The notes: generated by a model from the letters alone, not told the origin. DNA of 64,000 bases from Brachionus manjavacas (GCA_019054805.1 JAHQIY010000001.1:5780501-5844500); one strand, 5' to 3'. Positions 11,791 through 23,445 are shown, counted from the first letter of the stretch. Numbers and translations: made by a program.

Positions 11791-12446
11791 AAATATATTT
11801 GGCTATTGATTAGTGAATAAAAACCAAGTTTGATTGAAATTTGATTGAGAATTAATTTTTTTTTATTAATTTATTAAAAAATTTTAAATTAAAAAAAAAA
11901 ATTTGAATCGTATTGAGCTTTGTTGCACCAAGACAAATTAAAATCTTTGATTATCATCAGAAAACTAATGATTTTCTTGAGTTCAGATTTCAAATTGAGT
12001 ATTTAATTCCTGAAATTAAATATGAAATTTTACTCTTTATTTGAATGAATATTTGCGAGCTAATTTGTAACTAAATCAAATATAATTTCAAGATTTGAGA
12101 TTCTTAAAATGTAAATTTAAAAAAATTTAAGTCTTAAATTTAATTATGTTAAATTTTTTTTAAGACACAGTTACGAAATACAATTAGAGATAAAACGATA
12201 TTTTAAGTAAATTTTTTAAATGGCATTCAAAGAGAATCAAATATTATTAACGTTTTATCATATTACATTACAAAAAATAATTCTGTATTTAAATATAAAA
12301 TAATAGAGCCATCTCAACTAATAAACAAAAATATTAATTTTAACAAAACAACTGCTTTTTTATGTCATTGCTCCACTTAAACACCATGATTAAATTCTAA
12401 AAATGAAAAAATAAATTTTTTAACAATTTCTATTTCTATTTAAAAA
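11791..12446. other. AT-rich sequence before the orphan GPCR
   Basis: No reading frame or repeat recognised; the last part is the presumed 5' region of the gene starting at 12447. Confidence 0.4.
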
Positions 12447-14771
12447 ATGAAATTTTTTATTTTTCTCTTTCAATTATTCTGTGTAAATTCGGAAAAGATT
12501 TCAAGCTGTTTTAGCCAAGGCTCTTGCGAAATATCTCATTACTATGGACTAATGGTGTGCACAGACTTAAAAATTTCCTTATTTTTCAATATAACAACCA
12601 AGTGTCAAAGCAATGTTTATTTGATATCAAAAATTAATTTTAAAGCTTACGATCAAATTTTAAACAATCAGTCTTTATTTAGCACTATAAAATTTTTTAA
12701 AGAGACAAACCAATATCAAGCCTCTATTGATTATACATTTATTGAGGGAATTGATGCTAATCTCTTTCAAATAGATCCCATTGACGGATACTTTGTTCAA
12801 ATTGGTTTAAATAGGATCAAATTTAAGGTATTTGAAAATGATTTGTGTAGCAAAAGCTTAGTTGAAAAAAAAAGACTCCGAATAAATCAGCTGATTATCG
12901 GAAAAGGAACCAGTTATCCGGAAAAAATTTGTCCATTTTTTTTTTCGAACATTTTAATTGATTATTTGTCAATAGAATATTTATCAAATACTTTTTACAA
13001 GAAAAATTTTATCAGATTTAAATCTATTGAAAAAGCAATTGAAATAAATTCGGTAATAAAAACACTTAAATTTTTTTTAGCCGAGAACATTTTCTTAACA
13101 TGGGAGATAATAAATCCTGTCTTATTCAAATACACTGAATCAATTTATTTATTCGGAAAAATAAAATTAAAACAAACTAATTTATTTTATTTGTTTCCTC
13201 GTTTGAGGTTTATTCAAATTGATATTTTTTACGCTCGAGCTCTTTTCCAGTCTGGCTTAGGGTGGCTAACTTGGCTTAATCGCGACCTAAATGTCAACAT
13301 GTCAAATCATTCAAGTTTCAATTTGCATACAAATCGTACTGTCCATGTTAACATAGCCTACAGTTCAAATCAACAGTCGTACGATCTTCTTACGGTAAAT
13401 GAAGTATTTCCAGAAGAAGATTTTTGCATCTATCAAAATTTCCCATTTTCTCAAATGGTTCTCTTAAGTGTAAACGATCGCATTCAAAAAGAATACACTT
13501 ATGAATACACTTGCACATTTAAATGGATAGCTAAGCACTATTTTGACTTTGAAATGACACAAATTCCAAGCTACTATGACTTTTCGTGGGAGCTGGAGTA
13601 TGGTCGCTTTGAAAATTTCTCCACAAAAAAATGTAACTTTGATTCAAAGATTAAAAAATGTCAAGCAACTCAATTCAGCGTCCAAAAAGAAAAATTTTCC
13701 CTTTATGATTTAAAAGCTTTAATTGCTTATTTTGATGACTTAATTTCTGCCATTTTAATACCTTTTTTGTCAATTATTGTTTTGATTGTGAGTGTTATTA
13801 CTTTTATAATTTTTAAAAATCTAAATGAAAAACATTCTATAAGAAAATGCCAATTTAACTTGGTTAAGAGTCATTCTATTCTGAGCGCAATGTATAGTGT
13901 AATCAGCATTTTCAGTCTCATCAGTAATTGCTCAATGGTAAACGGATTTTTTTGCTCCAAAGTATCTACTAGTCTTTTGGCGCAATATTATCAGATAGTG
14001 TTGGTGGATTTTGGTCAAAGTGTGGTAAAATTCTGCATAAATTCGACTATTCTAAGCTTTATATCGTGTCGACTTTTGATAATTGAAAAAAATTCATCAA
14101 AATTCTTATTAAATAAAATTTTTAGTCTTTCATTCAAAAAATTAATTTCAACGACATTGCTTTTTGGAATCTTGCTAAGTGTGAGTGGCTTGTTTATTCA
14201 CAAGGCTAATAGATTTAACAAAAATGCCGACTATCCAGCTTTTTTTCTCATAGACAATTTCAATCTTCATCAAAGTATAGAGGACCTATTGAAATCGATG
14301 ATTTTGGTGAAAAATTTTTTTAATAGCGTTTTCTTTATATTGATAAATTTAATTATTGATACAATTATGATTTTTAAAATAAGAGCAGCCTTTAGACAAA
14401 GCAATTTATTAAGACAAAAAATGAAAATGAGAATGAACTCAAAACAGAACATTAATTCTAGAATTATTTATTTGACAATTTTTATTACAAGTTTAAATTT
14501 GATTTTAAAGCTTCCTGAATTGTTTGCACCAATTTATTTTTTTCTTCAATATTATGGTTTAATAAATTTAATTACTATACACAATAAATTTCAATTTTTT
14601 TTGCAAGTTTTATGTGATCGTTTTAAATTCGACATTTTAATGAATGATTTTTCTCAATTCTGTTTCATTATCAGTAATATTTGTAATTTTTTTTTCTATT
14701 TTGTGAGTGACAAACAGGTAAAAAAAATCTACTCGAAAATTTCCTTATTTTCTAAAGTTTCAACAAAATAA
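12447..14771 (+). CDS. Orphan 7TM receptor with large ectodomain
   Basis: This 774-residue intronless ORF begins with a signal peptide (MKFFIFLFQLFCVNS). About 415 extracellular residues follow, rich in Cys, Asn and aromatics, without a domain I recognise. Seven hydrophobic segments follow at about 432-457, 475-493, 510-545, 566-586, 620-645, 672-700 and 733-753. The end NFFFYFVSDKQVKKIY resembles the TM7-helix 8 junction of rhodopsin-type receptors (N...FY...DK.F), but DRY, the TM1 GN and the TM6 CWxP motif are not clear. I infer a divergent, probably lineage-specific GPCR with an adhesion- or LRR-receptor-like layout. Codon use is strongly AT-biased compared with ARS2 and STT3 nearby, suggesting low expression. 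Ligand and coupling are unknown. Confidence 0.65.
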   Translation: MKFFIFLFQLFCVNSEKISSCFSQGSCEISHYYGLMVCTDLKISLFFNITTKCQSNVYLISKINFKAYDQILNNQSLFSTIKFFKETNQYQASIDYTFIEGIDANLFQIDPIDGYFVQIGLNRIKFKVFENDLCSKSLVEKKRLRINQLIIGKGTSYPEKICPFFFSNILIDYLSIEYLSNTFYKKNFIRFKSIEKAIEINSVIKTLKFFLAENIFLTWEIINPVLFKYTESIYLFGKIKLKQTNLFYLFPRLRFIQIDIFYARALFQSGLGWLTWLNRDLNVNMSNHSSFNLHTNRTVHVNIAYSSNQQSYDLLTVNEVFPEEDFCIYQNFPFSQMVLLSVNDRIQKEYTYEYTCTFKWIAKHYFDFEMTQIPSYYDFSWELEYGRFENFSTKKCNFDSKIKKCQATQFSVQKEKFSLYDLKALIAYFDDLISAILIPFLSIIVLIVSVITFIIFKNLNEKHSIRKCQFNLVKSHSILSAMYSVISIFSLISNCSMVNGFFCSKVSTSLLAQYYQIVLVDFGQSVVKFCINSTILSFISCRLLIIEKNSSKFLLNKIFSLSFKKLISTTLLFGILLSVSGLFIHKANRFNKNADYPAFFLIDNFNLHQSIEDLLKSMILVKNFFNSVFFILINLIIDTIMIFKIRAAFRQSNLLRQKMKMRMNSKQNINSRIIYLTIFITSLNLILKLPELFAPIYFFLQYYGLINLITIHNKFQFFLQVLCDRFKFDILMNDFSQFCFIISNICNFFFYFVSDKQVKKIYSKISLFSKVSTK

Positions 14772-14918
14772 TTTTAACAGTATAGAAAATTAAAATAGAA
14801 TTTTAAAAGCTTTAATCAGCCAACATTTAATTTTTTTATTTCATGAAATTAAATAAAATAAATTTTTATAAATTTCTTTTGATTTTTTATTAACAAAATT
14901 TAATTATAGAGTCAATGT

Positions 14919-15100
14919 TTAAAATCAAAGGAATCTGTTCCATTGATTGCCAGACTGATGGATGAATATAAAGCAGGTTTTGAATCAAGATATGTCATTT
15001 GTTGTATTAAAAACCCGACATTATCATCAGGATAATGTTCAGTAAAGACAAAATATGCAGTAATTAGAGCAAAAGGGGGGAAAATTTTGATTATAAAGTA
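14919..15100 (-). other. Coding-like terminal stretch, unknown protein
   Basis: On the minus strand about 57 open codons read protein-like sequence (FPPFALITAYFVFTEHYP, then DDNVGFLIQQMTYLDSKP and SSISLAINGTDSFDFKH) and end at a stop near 14919, tail-to-tail with the orphan receptor. The upstream boundary is a poly-A/T tract without a clear acceptor. It could be the last exon of a membrane or secreted protein or a relic of one. I cannot name it. Confidence 0.3.
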
Positions 15101-15581
15101 ATTTTTTTTTTTTATTCAAAACAAATATTATTCTTAAAATTTCAAAAGGAAGCAGCCTTCAAGAAATTAAGACTTGACTGTGATGTTGTTACATCACGTG
15201 TTTAAAAGCACATTATTTAGTTCATAATATTATTTAGCTGTCATTTAATTTACATGTTGTATTAAATGTTATTTTTAGATGTTTGTAAATTAAAGTTACA
15301 TCTTGGATTGGCAAGTTGTTGGTTAGAAACACAACTACTTAAAAATGTTTGTCGAAACCAATATTAAATAAAAAAGAAAACTTGTGAGATATTTTATTTT
15401 ATGAAAATCTTTTTTTGTTCTTTTTTTTTTTACTTCTTAAGCTTAAAACTTAAAACATTTCGATACTTATTGGTTTTGTCATTAGACGGCCGTTTCCCTT
15501 TTGAATTTAGAAATAAATAGATATAAAATTACAGCGTCTTTTTAATTGAACATAAGGACACAACATTGACTTAATACAATT

Positions 15582-16050
15582 TAGACTAGGTTTCTTTCTT
15601 CTCTCCATGTTATTTCCATTTCGATGAGCTCTTTCGTGATTTTTGGCCTTCATGTTACTGCTGGTCGTCCTACTTTACGTGACCATTGAGGTGTGCGTTG
15701 AAGGGCTCTTTTTGGTGTCCGTGTTTCTTTCATTATAAGTACATGCCCAAGCCATCGCAGTCTTTTATTCTTAATGCATTGACTTAATGGCTCTGAATTT
15801 GTTATTCTGTATAGGTCAGCATTTGACAATGTCTCAGGCCAGTGTATCTCGAGGATCCTCCGTAGGCTCCCGGTGTTGAAAGTGTTCAGGCTATTCTTGT
15901 TAGATTCACACATCCCCCAATATTCGTTACCGTAAATCAGTGTCGATTTTACTACATTATTGTACAGTTTAAATTCTGTTTCCTTGCTGTAGCTGGTTGA
16001 TTTCCATGTTGGTCGGAGTCTAGAAATACACTTTTTGCGTTAGCAATTCT
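15582..16050 (-). pseudogene. Non-LTR retrotransposon RT C-terminus, broken
   Basis: Reading right to left, this piece shows RPTWKSTSYSKETEFKLYNN, VVKSTLIYGNEYWGM, LRRILEIHWPETLSNADLYR, RLRWLGHVL and KVGRP, the well-known tail of endonuclease-reverse transcriptase elements of the RTE/CFDP2-like type. An in-frame TGA replaces the Trp codon expected after GRP-xx-T (near 15650), after which the tail continues in the same frame to about 15582. It probably belonged to the same insertion as the pieces at 16340-17265. Confidence 0.75.
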
Positions 16051-16340
16051 ATTCTTTATTTATTTATTTATTGAATTGAATTAACCTCCTTTAAGGAGAA
16101 GTAAAAGAAAATAAAGATAAATAATTTTTTTTTTTTTTTTTTAGTTGTGTTTTTGTGTTTTTTTTTAAAAAATGAAAAATTATTACCTAAAAATAAAATT
16201 CCAAAAATAAAAAAGGAACATTAGTTCGAAAATAGAAAAAGGCATGAAAGTTAGAAAGCAAGATAATTTGGACCAAAATTCATGAATTTCTTTTATTTTG
16301 AATTAGCTCATTTAGGAGAGTTTTGTAATGTTTTAATTTT
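16051..16340. other. AT-rich filler with hairpin-and-A-rich tail motif
   Basis: This separates two parts of one dead retrotransposon. It contains TAACCTCCTTTAAGGAGAAG, a short stem-loop followed by AAAAGAAAATAAAG, similar in layout to tails near 22865, 35265 and 50840. It is probably the 3' end of another short insertion. Confidence 0.3.
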
Positions 16341-17265
16341 AAATTGCAAAGACATAACCAAATTGAATCAGATATACCATCAATAGAAATCAGATTAAAC
16401 TTAAGATTTTCTTTAAGTTGGTTTATATTTACTGAAATTTTTGAGGTTTCAATTTTAAAGTACTTATTCTTTATGCTTCTGTGTTATCTAATCGCTGTAC
16501 TGATGGTACTTCTTAAGTATGTTAATTTGCTTACACAATCAATTTGTTGACCATCGGTGGTAATCAGGGTATCCAATTTGAACTTGAACAGAGTTACTTT
16601 TAAGTCACAAGTCTTAAGTCAAGTCAAGTCAATGACTTAAAAATTAGTCAAGTGAACTAATTATCTGATTTTTTATTTTAATCCAAAAAAAGTTAAGTTT
16701 TAAAATCAGAAAATTAGTTGACTCGACTAAACTTCACTAAAAAAATGAAAATTTTTAAGTCATGACTTTGACTTGAAAAAAAAAATTTAAAGTCAAGTCA
16801 TAACTTTGACTTAAATTTTTGTGACTTAGACTTAAAACTGTGACTTAAAAACAGGTCTGGTCTTGAAGCGCATAACTTTCGTTTTGGCCCCATTTATTTC
16901 GAGTCCGGTTGGTTCAGCATTTTCCGCCAAATCTTAAAGTCTAATTCTTCAAGCATTGCTGTTAATCCCCATTGTTTAACCCTCCAACTAACAGTTGTTT
17001 TCTTTATGACATATAATCTATTTGGTTTAAATTTTTCTAATCTGGCGGTCGCCATGTGAGTTTTTTGTACATTTTTGTGCTGAAACATAGACCCTTCTAT
17101 ACAGAGGTTGTTGGTTTAAAACAAATGCACAAGTCTTTCTCCATTGTTATTTCGTTCTCCGCAACCGTTTCTCACCATGTATTTCTCAAAACCATTGTTA
17201 TCACTGCCAATTTATGCGTTCATGTCACTCTTGATAGTCATGATGTAATGTTGGCTGAAGCTTAG
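16341..17265 (-). pseudogene. Non-LTR retrotransposon, endonuclease and RT remnants
   Basis: From right to left the minus strand shows endonuclease sequence (IGSDNNGFEKYMVRNGCGER, NNNGERLVHLF, SMFQHKNVQK) with two in-frame stops. RT sequence follows (WGLTAMLEELDF, then AENAEPTGLEINGAKTKVM), and after a MITE insertion KLDTLITTDGQQIDCVSKLT. The catalytic FADD box expected right after LEELDF is deleted together with about 30 residues, and the frame shifts there. The element is therefore dead. The 16589-16859 hAT MITE sits inside its RT region. Confidence 0.7.
16589..16859. mobile_element. hAT-like MITE (AAGTC family), 271 bp
   Basis: The ends are CAGAGTTACTTTTAAGTCAC and the complement of CAGACCTGTTTTTAAGTCAC. 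The arms are full of TAAGTCA/TGACTTA hexamers. It is flanked by AACTTGAA and GTCTTGAA, a slightly decayed 8-bp target duplication. CAG-type ends and 8-bp duplications are hAT hallmarks. It has no ORF. Sister copies lie at 56006-56159 and 61069-62113. Confidence 0.8.
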
Positions 17266-19534
17266 ACGCTTGCAGAATAGTCTTTAGCGTTGATCATCCT
17301 TTTTAACCGCAAACTTCCCATTTTTAACTCTATCCTTCGAATTCCTACAGGAGGCTTCGAAACTTCAACCTTCTGCTTTTGCATTCACTTTTTTAAAGCG
17401 ACTGATCGAAGTTAATAACTTATTCTATTGAGTCCAATATCTTTAAATACGACAACTAAAATTGAAATTGGATATACTGTTTTCCCTTGTTTAATTTTGC
17501 GGCCTTTTAATTCGAAACATCACTTTGGCGCAGGCAATATACATCATTTCCGCGATTTCAAAAAAATTCTTAACTTAGGTTTGCTGTGCCAAAATTGTGT
17601 TTCTAATGCTGGAGCGAGATTTTAGTCCAGCTTTTAAATTTAATGCTACATTTCACATGAATTTAGTTGGAAATAATAGAAACTTTTTGAATTATAAAAA
17701 CCATTTCACTGTCAACTTAATTTAATGCATATTTTTCGTATCAAAATCTAAACATCTTCCCTTTGGATAGTCAATCGACATATCTACCTTGGAGAAAGTA
17801 TAAAGAAGCTTAAACCAATGATTGGAAAATATTATCAGAATCACATTTATCTTTTTTGGACCTGGCTTGGTATCATCTCATTCATTTTGCAAGTATATTA
17901 CAGAATTACAGTGCCGGAAATTAACTTGTCACATCATATCATCTGATATTATCTGATATCAAATGATATTTGCTATCAGCTGATTTCAGTTTGGATCATT
18001 TTTTTGTCCCTTCCTCATATTAGCTTATATCAAATAAAAAAATTATTATTTTTCAAAAATATATACATCGATGTATTTTACAGTAAAAAATATAAATTTT
18101 TTAAGTAAATTGATCTATTTCATTCTATTCCAATCATTTCACTTATTCGATCAATAACTCTTGTATTCTATAATATGGTATAGCTTAAAAATATTGTAAC
18201 AAAAAACAAATTTAAGAATGAATTAAACTTTTCTTTTGCTTAGAGTTGTAAGAAAGTCAAAAAGTTCAAGTCAAGTCATTTGATTTGTATATTTGAAGTT
18301 GAGAATAATTTTACTCTAAGATAGAAAGCCTTAATCAGGACTGTATCTGTTGGAAAAATTATGAACAATGACGCCTAAGAAGAGCATCAAGCAAATGAAC
18401 CAAAATTTGCACTTGCCCAAGCAATATGGATCTGAAGATTGTTTAAGATTATGCTATGACTGTACGCGCTAGACTCGAAATTAAACCTTTCGATGGAGTA
18501 CTATGTTTTAATTGATTTTTTTTTTTTAAATGGAAGGATTCTATTTTTATTTGAAAAAAAATACAAGTCTTTGAAGAATAATTTTTTTTTATGTTAAAGT
18601 CAATTTTGTCCTATTTTTTATTGTTCACCCGTTAATTGATTAATATCTAAAAAAAACGAAATGAAAAATCAATTTTAAAACAGAGAACAAAGTTGAAAAA
18701 ATTTTAAATTTAAAAAGACAAACGAAAAAGTAATCAAATTTGATCAAAAAAAAATAAATGAGTAATTAATTTTCGACACAGGATTTAAAATTTTACTATT
18801 TTTCTATAAACATTGTGAAACTCTAAATAAATCTGAACAAATCTGAGTAAAGCTTTTTAATTTAATGATACTTTAGTCAATCTAGTCAATGATTTAAGCC
18901 AAAGTGTCCATCTAAAAAAATTAAGTCATTCGGAAGACTTAAGAGAAAGAACTATTTTGAAAATATAATAAAATTTAAATTGCAAATAGAAAAATAAAAT
19001 CACAGTTTTGAATATTTACTGATAACATACTCTAATCCAAAGGCATGCAATATATGGCATAATACTAGCTAGGTAAAATAATTTAAAAGATTTAACTCAA
19101 ATCCATCAATGTAACATTTATTCCAATAACTTTATGGTTTATCATTTAAAAAATATCAAAAAAATAATTTTAATTTTTTTATTTTTACTAAAATGCTACT
19201 ATATAGGCTACATGTTGTATTGTGATTTCAGACAATAAACATGTCACAATCATTTACCTTGAACTTTTTTGTCATGGTTATTTTGCTGGTCATTTAACAG
19301 GAAATAAACAAAGCAAATTTACCAATTTTATTCTAGCTTATTTATTTTCGAAAAAAAAATTAAAGAAAAAATTTAATTGCTCTCTTTACTTACCGACGGA
19401 GGCACTTGAAAAATAAACAGGAAAAAAAAACAAAATTTTTGTTAATTTTATTTTGAATTAGGACAAATTTGAGAGCAACAATCAAGTAACCCACAAACCA
19501 TTTTATTTAGACAAATATTTCAAAATAATAAAAA
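17266..19534. other. Repeat-derived AT-rich region, no secure gene
   Basis: Fragments at 17270-17640 and 18340-18490 have higher complexity and broken frames and are probably further old transposon pieces; I could not assign them. A cluster of TGATAT/ATATCA motifs occurs near 17930-18000. The short ORF at 19222-19416 has no supporting features. Confidence 0.35.
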
Positions 19535-19793
19535 TATATTTTTTGCTTTTATTTGAAATTATTTCAAGTATTAAAATTAAATGGCCGACAAATCTGTAAA
19601 CTCTAAATCTTGCTCTAAATAGATACCTCACCACTACTAACCCAAGTTTTTGTCAATTAGCCTTGGTTAATCAGTCTTATTTTTTTGTGTCACATTTTTT
19701 TTTTGAAAAAATTTCAATTTTTTTCTCTTTGTTTTTTTTGCGTAATTTTTCTCTAAATTTATAAAATGTTCAAAAAGACATTACTAGCCAAAT

Positions 19794-20208
19794 ATGGACA
19801 GCGACGACGACTACGATCAAGTGAGAAAACACAGCAGAAACAAGTTCCGAAACGAAAGAGACGAATACCAATCACATGATTACAAGCGCTCCCATTCTCA
19901 CAAAAGCAGTCGTCACGACTACGACCCATACCCCAGCTCTTCTCACCGATCAAGGTTTCAAGAAGATTTTTCCTTTTTCTTAAAACAAAAATTAACCCAA
20001 ATTTTTTTTATTAATTTTAAGGGACAGATCTAACGGTCAGAGCTATTCGTCACGCTACGGCTCATCGCGCACCCCACCTCCATCCTCTTCAAGCCACCGC
20101 TATCCCTACTACCCGGACGAGTACCCATCCAGCAGTCCTCACAAACGCTCCGCCTACTCCGGCTACGACAACCCTTACAAAAAGCCCAAGCGAGACTGGT
20201 ACTTTTAA
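19794..20208 (+). CDS. Small Arg/Ser/Tyr-rich protein, two exons
   Basis: Exon 1 is 19794-19954 and exon 2 is 20022-20208, joined over a 67-bp GT-AG intron (GTTTCAAG to TTTTAAG) to give 115 residues. The protein starts MDSDDDYDQVRKHSRNKF, is rich in Ser, Arg, His, Tyr and Pro, and ends KKPKRDWYF. This composition resembles RNA-processing factors with disordered RS-like tails, but I recognise no domain. Its GC content is well above the flanks. An ATG at 19766 opens an overlapping 38-codon ORF in another frame. A truncated inverted copy lies at 10628-11330. Confidence 0.65.
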
Positions 20209-20553
20209 TTATTTTCGTTTAGTTTTGTATATTGTCAATTTTGGATCAAAAAACAAAAGTTAACATTTTGACTTTTGGAAAAAAAAATTTTGGGTCAGGT
20301 CTAAAACTCGCTGTGCAGAAAATTTGTCAGAAAAAGTTTGTGCCAGCAAAATTAAGTCTCTGCAAAAACTCAGCTAGTCGGCAAAATTATATTTGTATTT
20401 GAAAATAACTATTAAAAAAATTATTGCGCAGAGGCTTTGGGAATTTTCCTCCAATCTATAAAAATATTTTTTTTACTTTTTTTAAAGCAACTTGGATCAT
20501 GTTTTTATTAGCTTATCTTGTGTTAAAAATTGTACTGTTAAAGATCAACTCAA

Positions 20554-20830
20554 TGTTGTTATACCTGTGTCAGATTGGAGCCGTCACTCAAAAGGTAACG
20601 AAAAAAAGATTACGATTAAAGGAAAGGACACCTATCTGCTTTTACAGTACTTTTTGGAATTTATTTGACAAACAGGTTACTGCATTAAATTGATCTTCAA
20701 CACTGCAATTGTTACCCATTAGAATTGATTCCTCCATTTTGTGATGAAAGCGAAATAATCGGCGGAATTTGAACTTTTGATCTTCTGCTTTTATTACTTA
20801 CCCACAAACCCAGAGAAATTTTCTTAAGCT
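20554..20830 (-). mobile_element. tRNA-derived SINE-like sequence
   Basis: It starts exactly where homology between the two inverted gene copies (10.6 and 20.5 kb) ends. At about 20775-20790, read on the minus strand, is a B-box-like GTTCAAATTCC. The other end carries the module GTGTCAGATTGGAGCCGTCA shared with 4.57 kb and, inverted, with the SINE at 36.2 kb. Confidence 0.45.
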
Positions 20831-21428
20831 TTTGATAATGAGCGTGTTTTTTTAGTAAAAAATTATTTTCTGTCCTATAGTCTTCTTTTCTTAAGCAAGC
20901 ATAAATATTATGTCCTTTTCTTGGTAAGCCTTAACATTGATTCTGGCTAATAGGACAAATTAAAAAAACTTCTCTCTTATTAAATTAACCTGATTTTCTA
21001 AACTAAACCTATGCCCCGGACCTCGTCTTTAAGCAAAAATAAATAAAGGATAAAAGAACTCAAAAATCAATAATTTTTACTTACTAAGAAAAGGATACAT
21101 AAATAATTTTTAATATCAAAAACAAGCTCATTGTAAATCCATGAATTTTTTAACAAAAGATTAAAAATTAAGATTTTCTTGTTGAATAACCATAGGAGAT
21201 GAGCACCCTTTTCTATTAGACAAACTATTATTAAATTAGCTTTGTCTCAAGAGATAATGTGATTCTGATGAAGATAATTTTGATTGTGAATAAGCAGATA
21301 CCTTGTGAAATATTAATGAGCCAGTCACTTCAAGTAATTTAAAATGCTAAGATCGCTACAGTTAAGTGCTTAATAATTGTGAAAAAAAATGTCAAGACTT
21401 TAAAAGTTTACTGCCAAAAAAAATTTAT
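20831..21428. other. AT-rich region, nothing secure
   Basis: No gene. Some broken coding-like fragments occur near 21180-21350, without a recognisable family. Confidence 0.35.
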
Positions 21429-22166
21429 GGGTCCTACTAAAACACTAACCCCCAATTTTTTAAAATTTTCTGGACCTCATTTTTTTGCAAAGAAAAAATA
21501 TTTTAAAAAGTTTTAATATATCATTTAGTTTGAATTTTTATCTTTTTTTTTGAAATTAAACTATTTTTTCTCCAAAATTTTTTATTTTTTTTGTTAAAAT
21601 TGAATATTTTTATATTTTTAAAAACCTGGCCCCTAAATGACCCCGATTTTTCTTTGACGAGATTTCTAAAAGCGAAATAAACATAATTTTCGAGATAACA
21701 AAAAATATAAAATGTTACAATTATTAATTTAATTTTCTCAATTATAATAAAATTTTTTGAAATTCTCGAAAATTATACTTCCTGGAGAAAAACTAAGCGA
21801 AAAGCTTAGAAAATTCTTAATCAAATGGTATGTCGCATCAAAATTTTTAAATCCGATTTCAAAATATCTAAGGTCTTTTATTTTAACCAAAATATCTCAA
21901 AAAATATATTTCCTGGAGAAAAACTAGGCACATTTTTAGAAAGCTCGTCAAAGAAAAATCGGGGTCATTTGGGGGTCAGGTTTTTAAAAATATAAAAATA
22001 TCCAATTTTAACAAAAAAAAAATTTTGGAGAAAAACTAGTTTAATTTTCAAAAAAAAGAGAAAAATTCAAATGATGCATTAAAACTTTTTAAAATATTTT
22101 TGCTTTGCAAAAAAATGAGGCCCAGAAAATTTTAAAAATTTGGGGGTTAGTGTTTTAGTAGGACCC
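21429..22166. mobile_element. Foldback element with about 270-bp arms
   Basis: The ends are GGGTCCTACTAAAACACTAA and its complement, and the similarity continues about 270 bp inward, including AAACCTGGCCCCTAAATGAC against GTCATTTGGGGGTCAGGTTT. The centre carries two copies of CTGGAGAAAAACTA. A possible AAATTTA duplication flanks it but is offset by a base. It has no ORF. A relic of the same terminus lies near 41190-41232. Confidence 0.7.
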
Positions 22167-22319
22167 TTAAATTTAAAGTGTTGATTTTTAATTAAATTTT
22201 TGACTTTTGATCAATTACGCACAAATTACTTGATACAAAGTATATCCTACTAAATAAAACATGCTACAAATTATTATCCTGTTCAAAAATTTTTGTTTCA
22301 TTTTACTCCTCAAACTTGG

Positions 22320-23090
22320 CTCTATCTCAAAATAGCTACGTTTAAAATAGCTAAAATCAAAATAGCCTTAAATAAAAAAAAAATTAAGAATAGCTAAGTA
22401 ATAAAAAAAGCATGAATCAAAATAGCTAATTTTAATTAGAATCAATCAGTGGTTTGGAACAAAAATATTTTAATCTGAAAAATGTCAGATTTTGATAAAC
22501 TAACAACTTATGTTAGAAATCATAAATAAAGCTTTTATTTCTCTCTCACAAAAAGGTTGCATTTTAATGGTTATTACTAAAGACAAAATGGACAACAAAA
22601 TAAAAAAAATATTTTCAATTGGCGTTGAATTAAGCTTTATAATGAGATTAATAAAATTAATTATTTAATAGATTAAAATTTTTATATTTTTTTACATTTT
22701 TGATGCTTTTTATTATGCAAAAATTAAATCTCTTACATGTACAAATTAAAAATTATTATTTCAATTGAAAGTAAATTAACAAAATAATCTATATTTCGTT
22801 TTTATTTCTAATTTTTATCTTTATTTTTGTCTTACATTTTAAGTATACATTTTTTATTCTTAATACATCGCCAGAATTGGTGCTAAATAAATAAATAAAT
22901 AAACAATGAGAAATTAGGTTTTGATTTTATTTTTATTGACACCTTATTTGAATAAAATTTTTTAGCTTTATTGAATTATTTAAAAATTAAGGCAATTAAG
23001 CTATTCTAAAGCATTTTTTTCTTTATTTAAAAAAAAAATTAATTGTTTTAAATTATAGCTATTTTAAACGATGCTATTTTGAGCTACTCC
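22320..23090. mobile_element. MITE with AAAATAGCTA arms
   Basis: The left end CTCAAAATAGCTACGTTTAA and the complement of the right end (CTCAAAATAGCATCGTTTAA) form an inverted repeat of about 28 bp. Several AATAGCTA units lie just inside the left end. The same motif fills the arms of the Mutator-like element at 26702-27755. A hairpin plus (AAAT)n tail at about 22865-22905 is probably a separate small insertion. The exact ends and target duplication are unclear. Confidence 0.5.
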
Positions 23091-23328
23091 TCTCAAATTC
23101 TTCTAATACATTGTACTTGAACTACTTAAATATTATTTTGTATTCTAAAATCTAATTTATTCTTCCGTTTATCCATTAATTAATTTTGTTTTTTTTTCAT
23201 CCCCCTAATTCCTATGGCCCCTTTACCGCAGCTACCATAGCCAAGCCTGCTTGCTATAGTTTACTCTCATTCTTAATACAAAGTAAAATTTTATCAAATT
23301 TTATCAAATCAAAAAAAAGATTTAAAAA

Positions 23329-23445
23329 ATGCAGGAAAGCTCACAAAAATTTCTGATGATGCGCACATGGAGTTTTGCAGACTTGCATAATTTTCTGGGC
23401 TTTGGAAATCTACTTCAATTCCAAATGATTGTTTTTGTTAGTTGA
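23329..23445 (+). CDS. Upstream ORF, 38 codons, before ARS2
   Basis: ATG 23329 opens 38 codons (MQESSQKFLMMRTWSFADLH and onwards) ending at TGA 23443-23445, 60 bp before the ARS2 start. If both lie on one transcript it is a uORF that could lower ARS2 translation. Protein-like composition is the only other support. Confidence 0.3.
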   Translation: MQESSQKFLMMRTWSFADLHNFLGFGNLLQFQMIVFVS

